Part shown: positions 45,093-54,067 of the stretch, piece by piece
Numbering within the stretch: position 1 is the stretch's first letter
Layout: each line of letters starts with the position of its first letter
Source: CAYQCH01 sp964415935
GTDB lineage: Bacteria; Patescibacteriota; Patescibacteriia; VMEV01; CAYQCH01
Assembly: GCA_964415935.1 (NCBI GenBank)
Contig: CAYQCH010000001.1
Span: 50,309 to 114,308, forward strand
Length of the DNA stretch: 64,000 nucleotides
Direction: 5' to 3'
The notes under the pieces: generated by a model
What the model saw: only the letters and a program-made list of their open reading frames with translations
Told to the model about the DNA's origin: nothing
Databases searched by the model: none
Program-made: the position numbers and the translations under genes

Positions 45093-45098
45093 ACGGAG

Positions 45099-45737
45099 CT
45101 ATTGAACCGGCAAATAATAGGTCTTGGCCGTAATGGTTTGAATCTCCTGATCAGTCGAAAATAGGTAGCTTTCCACGTCCAAAATGCGGTCATTGCTTTG
45201 CAGCGCATTGAGGAATTGCTTGAAACGGTCATACTGGCTGGTTTCAATCTGCAGCTGTACGGTTATCTGCTTGATGGATTTGTCTATTACAGCCGCCGGC
45301 GCGCCGCTGACTTCCTGCTGCAGCTGCTGACGAGCCGAGGCTCGTGTTTCCACCACATCGGACAGGTTTACGCTGGAAAGTCCAACGCCGCTTTCGCGCG
45401 ACATGGCTTCCAGCTGCTGCATCAACTCCGGAACGGCCCGGTCGGTGGGCAAGATGCGCGACAGCAAGGAGATATCTTCCTGCGGAATTTTTTCATAATT
45501 GGTTCGCAACGCCTTTAGTTGCGATAGATACGACTCGCGCTCCTGCAGGGTGCTTTCCATGGCTGCGACATCGAGCTCCTTCCCCGCCCCGACGCGGCTC
45601 CACTGCGGCATGACTACAAAAAAGAAAGACAATGCGCTGATGGCAACGCAAAGGAAGGCCGTCCAGCCAACCAACGCCCGCTTGCTTTGTAAGCGAGATT
45701 TCATGTGCTCCATGGCTTGTCCTTTTTGTACTTCCAT
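45099..45737 (-). CDS. pilO: Pilus assembly protein PilO
   Basis: 212 residues: a short cytoplasmic N-terminus, one helix (LVGWTAFLCVAISALSFFFVV), a coiled coil (AMESTLQERESYLSQLKALR) and a ferredoxin-like domain containing IKQITVQLQIETSQYDRFKQFLNALQ. This is the PilO plan. PilO pairs with PilN to link PilM to the platform. The gene lies directly after pilN. Confidence 0.9.
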   Translation of the reverse strand: MEVQKGQAMEHMKSRLQSKRALVGWTAFLCVAISALSFFFVVMPQWSRVGAGKELDVAAMESTLQERESYLSQLKALRTNYEKIPQEDISLLSRILPTDRAVPELMQQLEAMSRESGVGLSSVNLSDVVETRASARQQLQQEVSGAPAAVIDKSIKQITVQLQIETSQYDRFKQFLNALQSNDRILDVESYLFSTDQEIQTITAKTYYLPVQ

Positions 45738-45741
45738 ACAG

Positions 45742-46926
45742 TTACGGCGTTTGTTCCGCGCCGTTTTCCGGCACGGGGACGGTAAAGATACCAGCGACCA
45801 GCTTCAGTTGAATGTCAAACTCAACAACAGGCACCGGAAGAGCTGCGCCCTTTTGCAAATCCTGCCGCGCCTGGTTTACCTGCACGCTCTGCACAAACGT
45901 GGATGCGCGCTCAAATGCGCGGATCTGGCGGGCGGCGGACGCATAGTTTTTGGCCACGGCGCGCAAGGTGACTGATCCGTCGCGATTGGCGTTCATGCCC
46001 ATATAGTAGACATCCGGGATAGTGGTCTCCTCCAGCTTCTGCAAAAACGGCGTCCAATAGATATGCCCGTCAACCAGCCCTTTCACTAGCGTGAACTGCT
46101 TTTGCAAGGCCACATGGACGGTCTTGTCGGATTCGTAATCCTTGATAATGGTATTCACCTGGGTCATGCGCGCATTCAGCTCCTGCACGCGCGCTTCGGC
46201 GCTGCGGGCCCGGCTGATGGAATATCCGGAAACGCCGACCCACACGCCCAATACCGCCACGAGAATGCCGGCATATAACCCCCACGGAGTTCCTTGCGCC
46301 GCGCGAACGACATCGGACGGCACAAGATTCACGCCCGGCCCCATAAAGCCCCCGTCGGCCGCCGGCTCATGCAGCTTTGCTTTTTTGTCATCTTTTTTCT
46401 GAGGCTTCACTGGCTTGGCCACCGCGTCGATCTTGACCGGCTCGGGTTTGGGCGCAGGTCTGGTGCGCGGCTCCAGCATGGACTGGGGTTTGACTTCCGG
46501 TTTGGGAGCTGCGGCGGGTTTGGACGCCATGGATGCGGCAGGCGCGGCCTTCTCCGGCTTGGGCGCGACAAGCTTAGGCTCTATCTTGCTCATGGCCGGT
46601 TTTGCCGCCGGAGCCGGTGCAGACATGACCGGCTTGGCTGCACGGTCAGGCAAGGGCGCTTGTGGGGGCTTGGCTTCAACGGGCGCGGAAAACTTCATGG
46701 ACTGCGCGGCCTTTGCCTTCATTTTTTCCTCTTTGGCCTTGGCGCGTTTTTCCTGCCAGCGCGCGAGCCAGGACTTCTTTTTTTTGTCGTCTGCCTTCAC
46801 CACTTGCGGCATGACTAAACGCACTTCCTGCGATTCCGACGCCGTGGCCGCACGCCGAAGCGCCGCCTCGCCTTCCTTGCGCTCGCGTTCCGGCAACAGG
46901 TTTACGTTGTCGTTTTGTCTTGCCAT
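45742..46926 (-). CDS. pilN: Pilus assembly protein PilN with long cytoplasmic extension
   Basis: 394 residues, about twice the usual PilN. Residues 1-200 form a cytoplasmic extension: the conserved N-terminal NVNLLPERE motif that binds PilM, a Lys-rich helix (WLARWQEKRAKAKEEKMKAK) and a long Ala/Pro/Lys linker. A second PilM-type motif GVNLVPSDV comes near residue 200. The transmembrane helix (YAGILVAVLGVWVGVSGY), a coiled coil and the PilN ectodomain follow. Two copies of the NLxP motif could bind PilM twice. Confidence 0.88.
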   Translation of the reverse strand: MARQNDNVNLLPERERKEGEAALRRAATASESQEVRLVMPQVVKADDKKKKSWLARWQEKRAKAKEEKMKAKAAQSMKFSAPVEAKPPQAPLPDRAAKPVMSAPAPAAKPAMSKIEPKLVAPKPEKAAPAASMASKPAAAPKPEVKPQSMLEPRTRPAPKPEPVKIDAVAKPVKPQKKDDKKAKLHEPAADGGFMGPGVNLVPSDVVRAAQGTPWGLYAGILVAVLGVWVGVSGYSISRARSAEARVQELNARMTQVNTIIKDYESDKTVHVALQKQFTLVKGLVDGHIYWTPFLQKLEETTIPDVYYMGMNANRDGSVTLRAVAKNYASAARQIRAFERASTFVQSVQVNQARQDLQKGAALPVPVVEFDIQLKLVAGIFTVPVPENGAEQTP

Positions 46927-46929
46927 ACG

Positions 46930-48063
46930 TTATGGAGCGGTAATGTGGCGCATAGCCAATCCGACGGAAACCGCCATGGACGGGCCGATTTCAACCAGCA
47001 GTGGGCTGATGTCTTCCGGGTACACGATACGCGCCCAGGGATCGCCAATATGGACCGGGACGTTCAAACGCTCAGCCAGGTATTGAGCGATGCCGGGAAC
47101 AAAACACGTGCCGCCGGCCAAAATGACTTTTTCAATGGCGGACTCGCCGCCGGACGCCGGAGAGAATTGACGGCGGTACAACTGAAAGAGGTACTCGATC
47201 TCATGAAGCACGTCATCAAGGATATCTCGCACAGCAGGAGAAATCTGCGATCGATTCATGGTAATGCCCATGTCGCGCTTCCATTGTTCGGCCTGGCGGG
47301 GCGACATGTTGGTGCGCTTGCTGATTTCCTGCGTCACGGCCGCGCCGCCGAAATTCACCGCGCGGTTCACCAGCGGGATGCCTTGCTCAATGATGGAAAG
47401 GTTTGTGGTCTTGGCGCCCATGTCCACAACCATGATGACGGACGGATCACGACCGATGAGAGAACGGCTGAGCGCCAATGCCTCCGTCTCAAGACTGACA
47501 AGCCTCAACCCGGCATCCTTGAAAATGGAAACATATTCGTCGACAAGTTCTTTGGGCGCGGCCGTGATCAAAATCTTTTTCTGCTGGCCGGTTTTTGTCC
47601 CGGTAATGGTGCCGAGTTTATTGTCGGCATCCGCCTCAGGCATTGAACCGTCGGCTGCCGGTTTCTTTTGTCCGGAGGGCTGGATTTCTTTCCAGTCCAA
47701 AATCATCTCTTCGATGGGCCGCGGCACCACCTTTTTTGCTTCAAGCCGGATGGCGTTGGGCAATTCCTTGGGACTGACCGGTGGAATAGAAATCAAAGAG
47801 GAAAACACGGCAAATGTGGGGAGCGCCGAAATGACCAACCGGCTTTTGGCATGCGTCTGCTCAAGCAGTGCTTTGAGGGCGGCCACCGCTTCCGGGCGGC
47901 GCTTGGACCAGTCATTGTCAACGATCTGGCCGTGAGGAACTTCATACAAACCGTAGGTGACCAGGCGTGGGCGGCCTTGTTCACTGCGCAATTCCACAAG
48001 TTTAATATTCCCCGCTCCGAGGTCTATGCCTAAAAATCCGTCCTGGCTGGAAAAGAGGGCCAT
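46930..48063 (-). CDS. pilM: Pilus assembly ATPase-like protein PilM
   Basis: A 377-residue actin-fold protein: phosphate 1 motif GIDLGAGNIKLVEL, phosphate 2 MVVDMGAKTTNLSII, and the adenosine motif VILAGGTCFVPGIAQYL. It sits under the platform and contacts the PilN N-terminus. I use the ATG at 48063 (MALFSSQDG), where the domain begins. It is the first gene of the pilus operon and has an extended -10 promoter 56 bases upstream. Confidence 0.95.
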   Translation of the reverse strand: MALFSSQDGFLGIDLGAGNIKLVELRSEQGRPRLVTYGLYEVPHGQIVDNDWSKRRPEAVAALKALLEQTHAKSRLVISALPTFAVFSSLISIPPVSPKELPNAIRLEAKKVVPRPIEEMILDWKEIQPSGQKKPAADGSMPEADADNKLGTITGTKTGQQKKILITAAPKELVDEYVSIFKDAGLRLVSLETEALALSRSLIGRDPSVIMVVDMGAKTTNLSIIEQGIPLVNRAVNFGGAAVTQEISKRTNMSPRQAEQWKRDMGITMNRSQISPAVRDILDDVLHEIEYLFQLYRRQFSPASGGESAIEKVILAGGTCFVPGIAQYLAERLNVPVHIGDPWARIVYPEDISPLLVEIGPSMAVSVGLAMRHITAP

Positions 48064-48119
48064 ACAAACAGGCAGGGCGCAAGCGCGCTGCCGCAAAGAA
48101 AAAAATGTCTCGCGGCAAA

Positions 48120-48128
48120 ATTATACCA
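48120..48128 (-). promoter_or_regulatory. Extended -10 promoter of the pilus operon
   Basis: The minus strand reads TGG-TATAAT (48128-48120), with a weak TTGGAG 18 bases further upstream. Divergent from the lemA promoter. Confidence 0.65.
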
Positions 48129-48176
48129 TTTTTCATCATTCCCCTCCAAACATCCCTGTGTATATAATGGAGACGA

Positions 48177-48206
48177 TTGACAAGAAGCGATTTTTCTCAT
48201 TAGAAT
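48177..48206 (+). promoter_or_regulatory. Promoter of the lemA-htpX-clp run
   Basis: Consensus TTGACA (48177-48182), 18-base spacer, TAGAAT (48201-48206). The ATG of lemA is 36 bases after the -10. Confidence 0.75.
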
Positions 48207-48242
48207 TTAGAAAAGTTTGATCATTTTTTTGTAACACATTTT

Positions 48243-48803
48243 ATGAATACGACCGGACTTGTCCTGATCGTGCTCGCGGCCATCGTCCTCGGACTGATTT
48301 TCATTTACAACAGCCTGATTCGCAGCCGCAATCGCGTTCGCGAAGCATGGTCTGACATCGACGTGCAGCTGAAGCGCCGCTATGACCTGATCCCCAACCT
48401 GATGGAAACGGTCAAAGGCTACGCCAAACATGAATCTGGCGTGTTCCAGCAGGTAACGGAAGCGCGCAGCCGCGCCATGCAAAGCCAGAGCCAGGGCCAC
48501 GCTGAACAGGCCCGCGCCGAAGGCATGCTGCAAGGAGCGCTGATGAATCTTCTGGCCGTGGCGGAAAACTACCCGGACTTGAAGGCCAACCAGAATTTTC
48601 AGGGCCTGCAGAACGAACTGACGGACACGGAAAACAAAATCCAGGCCAGCCGCCGCTTCTTCAACAGCCAGGTGCTGGACTTCAACAATAAGCTCGAGGT
48701 GTTCCCCACCAATGTCATCGGCGGCATGTTCGGCTTTAAGAAAGAAGAGTTCTTCGAGATCGCTGACGCCAAGGAACGCGAGACCGTGGCCGTAAAATTC
48801 TAA
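48243..48803 (+). CDS. lemA: LemA family protein
   Basis: 186 residues: an N-terminal helix (LVLIVLAAIVLGLIFIYNSLI), then the LemA helical bundle (NRVREAWSDIDVQLKRRYDL, IPNLMETVKGYAKHE, ENYPDLKANQNF, NKIQASRRFFNSQVLDFN). LemA proteins are membrane-anchored with the bundle outside; function uncertain, often linked with HtpX-type proteases as here. No Shine-Dalgarno before the ATG. Confidence 0.95.
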   Translation: MNTTGLVLIVLAAIVLGLIFIYNSLIRSRNRVREAWSDIDVQLKRRYDLIPNLMETVKGYAKHESGVFQQVTEARSRAMQSQSQGHAEQARAEGMLQGALMNLLAVAENYPDLKANQNFQGLQNELTDTENKIQASRRFFNSQVLDFNNKLEVFPTNVIGGMFGFKKEEFFEIADAKERETVAVKF

Positions 48804-48818
48804 CCGCACATTTCAGCC

Positions 48819-49700
48819 ATGTACCAACAGATCGCCAAAAACAAGCGACGTTCTTTCTTGTTGATCCTCGCCTTCAGCGCCCTGGTGCTGGGCTTGGGAT
48901 ACGCGCTCTCCTTTTATACGGAGGGCGGTGAAACGCTGTTCCTGGCGATTTTTGTTTTTAACCTGGCAGCCATCCTCATCAGCTATTTCAGCGGCGACAA
49001 GGTGGTGCTCGCCACCACCGGCGCTCAACGCATCCAAAAGTCCGATGATCCAGAACTGTTTACCGTCGTGGAAAACCTGGCTATCACGGCCGGTATACCC
49101 ATGCCCGCGGTGTACATTATTCCGGATATGGGCCTGAATGCCTTTGCCACGGGCCGCAGCCCCGAACATGCGTCGGTGGCCATTACCGCGGGCCTGCGCC
49201 GCGCCCTGACGCGCTCCGAACTTGAGGCCGTCATGGGACATGAACTCAGCCACGTCAAAAACTTTGACACGCGCCTGATGATGCTGACGGCCATTTTGTT
49301 CGGCATGGTCACCCTGATTGCCGATTTGCTCTGGCGCCTGGCGTTTCGCGGCGACCGCGACCGCAAGAGCGCGGCGCCCATCTTCCTTGTCGCTGCCGTG
49401 GCGGGAGCCATCCTGGCACCCATTGCCGCGCAGCTCATCAAGTTTGCCGTCTCCCGCCAGCGCGAATATCTGGCGGACGGCAGTTCCGTCATGCTGACGC
49501 GCTACCCGGAAGCCATGATTTCCGCGCTGCAAAAAATCAGCCGCGCTCCGCAGCTGGCTGGGCACCACGAAGCCACGGCCCACCTCTTTATCTATTCCCC
49601 TCTTCGCGAAGGATCTTTCGTGTCTAAGCTTTTTTCCACGCATCCGCCGCTCGCTGACCGCATCGCGGCCATCCAGGAAGCCGCGCGGATCCGTGCCTAA
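48819..49700 (+). CDS. htpX: HtpX-type zinc metalloprotease
   Basis: A 293-residue M48 membrane protease. Two N-terminal helices, the zinc motif HELSH (H141, E142, H145) in AVMGHELSHVKNFD, and the third ligand Glu in SRQREYLADG. It degrades misfolded membrane proteins with the active site on the cytoplasmic side. The C-terminus has the family ending FSTHPPLADRIAAI. Pairing with lemA is common in bacteria. C precedes the ATG, unlike most genes here. Confidence 0.95.
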   Translation: MYQQIAKNKRRSFLLILAFSALVLGLGYALSFYTEGGETLFLAIFVFNLAAILISYFSGDKVVLATTGAQRIQKSDDPELFTVVENLAITAGIPMPAVYIIPDMGLNAFATGRSPEHASVAITAGLRRALTRSELEAVMGHELSHVKNFDTRLMMLTAILFGMVTLIADLLWRLAFRGDRDRKSAAPIFLVAAVAGAILAPIAAQLIKFAVSRQREYLADGSSVMLTRYPEAMISALQKISRAPQLAGHHEATAHLFIYSPLREGSFVSKLFSTHPPLADRIAAIQEAARIRA

Positions 49701-49706
49701 CGCCAT

Positions 49707-52142
49707 ATGCAGTCATCCGTCGTCCGACAATTCACGACCCATTTGCGGCAAGCGCTGGCCAAAGCCATGCAGTTCGCCGCGGAGTTCGGCCACAAAGAAA
49801 CCACCATCGAGCATTTGCTGTACGGTCTCGCTTCCGAAAAAGGCAGCATCAGCGGCGAATTGCTGTCGCATGCGCGGCTTCCGGTAGACCTGCTGAAACA
49901 GGACCTCATCCGGCGCTTTCACACGCCGTACTTTCATGATGCCAAAGACATCCCGGATTTTGACGATGCTGTTGTGACGGTTCTGACGAAGTCCGTCCGT
50001 ACCGCCCATGCCTACGGCCACACCTATATCGGCACCGAGCACGTGCTCAAAAGCTTGCTCGACCACGCCGACACCCATGTTCGCGAGCTCTTCACGCTCT
50101 GGCAGATGAACATGGTCGACTTGCAGCAGCGCCTCACCATCGTGCTGAAGAGCACGTCCAAATTCCCCGACCTGACGCAGACCATCCGCGTCATTCCGTC
50201 CCAGCAGGAAGAGCCGCGCGACGAGAGTCCGGAATTTCCTTCGCTGCAAACGCTGGGCAAAGAAATGACGACTCCGGAGTATCTAGAACAAATCTCGCCA
50301 TTGATTGGCCGCGAAAAGGAAGTGGAGCGCGTGCAGCACATTCTGGGCCGCCGCTTTAAAAACAATCCGCTGCTCATCGGCAAACCAGGCGTGGGGAAAA
50401 CCGCAGTGGTGGAAGGTTTGGCCGCGGCCATCGCCGCCGGCACCGTACCGCCGTCGTTGCAGCGCAAGCGCATTTTCTCCCTGGAGCTGAGCGGCCTGGT
50501 GGCCGGCACCATGTACCGCGGCGACTTTGAACAGCGGTTGCGCGCCTTGTTGGATGAAATCAAATCCGACCCGGACATTATTGTCTTCATCGACGAAATA
50601 CACACGTTAGTTGGCGCGGGCGCCAGCGGACAGCCGCTTGATGCCGCCAACATCCTCAAACCGGCGCTGGCGCGCGGCGACATCCGCTGTATTGGCGCGA
50701 CAACCTGGGAGGAATACCAAAAACACATTTCCCAGGATTCGGCATTGGCCCGCCGCTTCCAGACGGTCATGGTGGAGGAACCAAACCGCGATCAGACGCG
50801 CGCCGTCCTGGAAGGCGTGAAAAAAAGTTTTGAACAGTACCATCACGTTTCCATTACCCAGGACGCGATTGACGCGGCATTGCATTTATCCGAACGGTAC
50901 CTGACGCATACATGCTGGCCTGACAAAGCCATCGACTTGCTCGATGAAGCGGCCAGCCGGCTGGTCCAGCAAAGCCCCCTGCCCTCCTCCGTGCAAAAAA
51001 AACGCGCACTGAAGCGGGAAATCGCCGATATCCACCGCCAGATGCAGGCGGCCCTGGAACGGGACGAATACGCGCTGGCATCCACGCTGCGCGACCAGGC
51101 CGGCCAGCTGCAGGAAACCCTGGAGACGCTCGGGAAAAAACCGGCGCGCAAAACAAAGCTGCATGCGCAGCATATCCGCGACGTTGTTTCCGTCCGCACG
51201 GGCATTGCCACGGACCGGCTGCATTTCGCCGCAGCGCCCATCGCCGACGGCCTGTTTGAAAGCATGCGTGCAGAAATCCTGGGGCAGGACGACGCCTTGC
51301 GCACGCTCTCACAGGCTATTCAGCGCGGATACTCGCCGCTGAAAGAATCGCAAAAGCCGATGGGCGCCTTCCTGTTCCTCGGCCCTTCAGGAGTAGGCAA
51401 AACCGCATCCGCCAAGCTGCTGGCCAAACACTTGTTTGGCGACGAGAAGGCGATGACGCGGCTGGACATGTCCGAGTACGGCGAACGTTTTACGGTGTCC
51501 AAGCTCATTGGCGCCCCGGCCGGCTATGTCGGATACCAGCAAAGCGGTACGCTCACGAACTCCGTGCGACAGAGACCACTTTCCGTGATTTTATTTGATG
51601 AAGTGGAAAAAGCGCATCCCGACGTCTACAACCTGTTGCTGCAAATACTGGACGAAGGAACGCTTCTGGACGGCGGCGGACAGCGCGTCGACTTCCGCCA
51701 TACGTTGCTGGTGCTGACATCCAACCTCGGCCTGCAGGAATTGAAGCATCGCATGGGATTCCTGGCCGGCGAACGAGGCAGTCGCGAATCACAAGCGCAG
51801 GATTTGCATGGTTCCGTTAAGGAATTCTTCCGCGAAGAGTTCTTAAACCGCCTCGACGGCATCATCCACTTCCAACCCTTGGGACTTGAGGCAAGAAAGG
51901 CTATAATAAAGCAGAAGATTGACCGCCTGCAGGAACGGCTGTTGTCGCATGTGCAGTTCAACACCAGCGACGACGCCGTCTCCTACCTTGCCGAGGCCTA
52001 TGCGCCGGAGCAGGGCGTCCGATCCATCGAACGCATCATCAAGGAACAGCTGGAATACCCGCTCATCGAATTGCTGCCGAAACACAAACCCGGATCGACG
52101 ATCGACATTGACATCAAAGACGGTCACCTCTCCCTTGCCTAA
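49707..52142 (+). CDS. clpC: Clp ATPase (ClpC/ClpA-like)
   Basis: An 811-residue double-AAA+ unfoldase. The Clp N domain (1-150) has two repeats (FGHKETTIEHLLYGLASEKG, YGHTYIGTEHVLKSLLDH). AAA1 has Walker A GKPGVGKT (225-232) and Walker B VFIDEIHTLVGAGA. A short middle segment contains a UVR-like ALERDEYALASTLRDQAG. AAA2 has Walker A GPSGVGKT (about 558-565) and a C-terminal D2 small domain. The tripeptide MGF after TSNLGLQELKHR sits where the ClpP-binding (I/L/V)G(F/L) loop is expected, so it probably feeds ClpP. It starts 6 bases after htpX. Confidence 0.94.
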   Translation: MQSSVVRQFTTHLRQALAKAMQFAAEFGHKETTIEHLLYGLASEKGSISGELLSHARLPVDLLKQDLIRRFHTPYFHDAKDIPDFDDAVVTVLTKSVRTAHAYGHTYIGTEHVLKSLLDHADTHVRELFTLWQMNMVDLQQRLTIVLKSTSKFPDLTQTIRVIPSQQEEPRDESPEFPSLQTLGKEMTTPEYLEQISPLIGREKEVERVQHILGRRFKNNPLLIGKPGVGKTAVVEGLAAAIAAGTVPPSLQRKRIFSLELSGLVAGTMYRGDFEQRLRALLDEIKSDPDIIVFIDEIHTLVGAGASGQPLDAANILKPALARGDIRCIGATTWEEYQKHISQDSALARRFQTVMVEEPNRDQTRAVLEGVKKSFEQYHHVSITQDAIDAALHLSERYLTHTCWPDKAIDLLDEAASRLVQQSPLPSSVQKKRALKREIADIHRQMQAALERDEYALASTLRDQAGQLQETLETLGKKPARKTKLHAQHIRDVVSVRTGIATDRLHFAAAPIADGLFESMRAEILGQDDALRTLSQAIQRGYSPLKESQKPMGAFLFLGPSGVGKTASAKLLAKHLFGDEKAMTRLDMSEYGERFTVSKLIGAPAGYVGYQQSGTLTNSVRQRPLSVILFDEVEKAHPDVYNLLLQILDEGTLLDGGGQRVDFRHTLLVLTSNLGLQELKHRMGFLAGERGSRESQAQDLHGSVKEFFREEFLNRLDGIIHFQPLGLEARKAIIKQKIDRLQERLLSHVQFNTSDDAVSYLAEAYAPEQGVRSIERIIKEQLEYPLIELLPKHKPGSTIDIDIKDGHLSLA

Positions 52143-52169
52143 CCTTTCATTCGCCTTGCGCGAAGACCT

Positions 52170-53411
52170 ATGGCATTACGCGACTGGCGTTGGCCGCAGT
52201 GGACCATTCTCATCAGCATCATCCTGCTCGCATGCGGTGGCGCCTTTTTGGCGTACCTTTTGCTTACGCCCGAAGCGTTCGCACCGCGGCCAGAACCGAC
52301 GCCGGTGCCCATTGGCGAGCTGCCCACCCCCATCCCCGGCGCGCCGCAGCTGCCGCCCAGCGACGTGGAGCGCGTACCGCTGACGCAAATCCAGGGCACG
52401 GACCTGGAACGGGGCGTGGACCTCATCGCGCGCGGCGATATTACAACCGTATCATCCGTCACGCTGTTCCCCACATCATTCGTCAACATCTCCAGTACGG
52501 GGGATTCGCTGAATTACTACGACCCTGACACGCGGCGCTTCTACCGCATCGACGGCAACGGGACCATCACCAAAATCGGCGACCAGGTGTTTGCAGAGGT
52601 AGATAACGTCGTCTGGGCGCCAAACGCCAATGATGCGATTGTGGAATTTCCCGACAGCTCCAACATCCGCTACAACTTTGAAACGAATGAGCAGGTAACG
52701 CTCCCTTCGCACTGGGACGACTTTGACTTTTCCCCCGCCAGCTCCTCCCTCGCCTTTAAAAGCAATGCGCTTGACCCGCAGGAGCGCTGGCTGGCTATTT
52801 CCGACGCCAACGGCGGCAATACGCGTCGTATCGAACATCTTGGAGAAAACGGCAACATTCTGGATGTGGACTGGGCGCCTAACAACCAAGTCATAGGCAC
52901 GTATTCACGTCCGGACGGACTTTCCCGCTCCGAACTGTTTTTTGTCGGTTTCAACGGGGAAAACTTCCCGCTCAGCCGCTTAAACGGGCTGAACTTTGAA
53001 GGCAAGTGGGCTCCTGACGGCAAAAAATTGATGTACAGCGTCGCCGAATTCACTTCCGGATTCCGTCCGGCGCTGTGGGTTGTTGATGGCACCGGCCAAA
53101 ACATGGGGCGCAATCGCCAGCCATTGCAGCTGCAAACCTGGCCGCATAAATGCACGTTTGCTTCCGCCACCGTGGCCTACTGCGGGGTTCCTTCCTCCCT
53201 GCCGCAAGGCGCCGGACTCATCCCGTCCGTGGCTGATGACATCAACGATGATTTGATGCGCGTGGATATTGCCGCCGGAACCGTCACGCGCGTGGCAACG
53301 CCGGCAACGACCGTGAATGTCCAGTCGCTGCAAGTCAGCGGCGATGGCAAGACGCTCTTCATTCATGACGGATTCACCCAAACCATTAAGAAAGTGCAGT
53401 TGGAGGAGTAA
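52170..53411 (+). CDS. Membrane-anchored beta-propeller-like protein
   Basis: 413 residues. One N-terminal helix (ILISIILLACGGAFLAYLLL), a Pro-rich linker, then repeated TolB/PD40-like blades: NVVWAPNANDAIVEFP, DFDFSPASSSLAFKS, DVDWAPNNQVIGTYSRP, FEGKWAPDGKKLMYSVA and LQVSGDGKTLFIHDG. The repeated W/F-x-P-x-x motif is characteristic of six- or seven-bladed propellers. Probable role is extracellular protein binding; no specific function. Cotranscribed with the DsbA-like gene, 3 bases downstream. Confidence 0.85.
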   Translation: MALRDWRWPQWTILISIILLACGGAFLAYLLLTPEAFAPRPEPTPVPIGELPTPIPGAPQLPPSDVERVPLTQIQGTDLERGVDLIARGDITTVSSVTLFPTSFVNISSTGDSLNYYDPDTRRFYRIDGNGTITKIGDQVFAEVDNVVWAPNANDAIVEFPDSSNIRYNFETNEQVTLPSHWDDFDFSPASSSLAFKSNALDPQERWLAISDANGGNTRRIEHLGENGNILDVDWAPNNQVIGTYSRPDGLSRSELFFVGFNGENFPLSRLNGLNFEGKWAPDGKKLMYSVAEFTSGFRPALWVVDGTGQNMGRNRQPLQLQTWPHKCTFASATVAYCGVPSSLPQGAGLIPSVADDINDDLMRVDIAAGTVTRVATPATTVNVQSLQVSGDGKTLFIHDGFTQTIKKVQLEE

Positions 53412-53414
53412 GAT

Positions 53415-54065
53415 ATGGCCAGACCGGAAGAGAAAGCCCTACGCGTTACCCTGCTTGCCGCATTCGTTGTTGTAGCCGTGTTTGCGGTGACATTATATAG
53501 GCGGCAACCGGCTGATCAAGCCATGGAGCAGCAACAGCGGGACCAGGACCTGTTAACCGCCGTACAGACCACCGCGCCTACCCTGGGTGAAGATGAGGCT
53601 CCGGTTACCATCGCTGAATTTTCTGATTTTCAATGCCCCTTTTGTAAAAACGTCAGCCCATTGCTGGCCCGCGCCGAAAAAGAATACCCTGGCAAAATCC
53701 GACGCGTCTGGATTTATGTGGCCAACCCAACCCAGCATCCGCAGTCTGAAAACGCAGCCGTGGCCGCAGCCTGTGCCGCAAATCAAGGCCGTTTTTGGGA
53801 GTATCATGACAAGCTATTTGAGCTGCAAGACAGCCTTGGCCCGGCGGCGTATAATCAAATCGCGCAGAGCCTGAACCTGGATATGCAGGCATTTCAGACC
53901 TGCTTGTCGGAACGAAGCACGCTGGAGACGGTGCGCAGCCATACGCAATTTGCCCAGCGCGCAGGAGTGACAGCCACGCCATATGTCACGGTTAATTCTA
54001 CTGCGTTTACATCTGAATTCAGCTGGGAGCAACTCAAATCGGCCATAGACAAAGCTTTGCAGTAA
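53415..54065 (+). CDS. DsbA-like thiol-disulfide oxidoreductase, membrane-anchored
   Basis: 216 residues: a helix (LLAAFVVVAVFAVTLYR), then a DsbA fold with C74-PF-C77 (FSDFQCPFCKNVSP) and the cis-Pro loop VTATPYVTVN. A GGAGGAG Shine-Dalgarno precedes the ATG. The next gene, 2 bases downstream, encodes a secreted protein with 12 Cys, a likely substrate. It is the third DsbA-type gene in the window. Confidence 0.93.
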   Translation: MARPEEKALRVTLLAAFVVVAVFAVTLYRRQPADQAMEQQQRDQDLLTAVQTTAPTLGEDEAPVTIAEFSDFQCPFCKNVSPLLARAEKEYPGKIRRVWIYVANPTQHPQSENAAVAAACAANQGRFWEYHDKLFELQDSLGPAAYNQIAQSLNLDMQAFQTCLSERSTLETVRSHTQFAQRAGVTATPYVTVNSTAFTSEFSWEQLKSAIDKALQ

Positions 54066-54067
54066 GT

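Noticed and set aside
48819..49706. 297-codon minus-strand frame opposite htpX
   Set aside because: htpX has a complete zinc-protease signature; the opposite frame is Gly/His/Gln-rich with no motifs.
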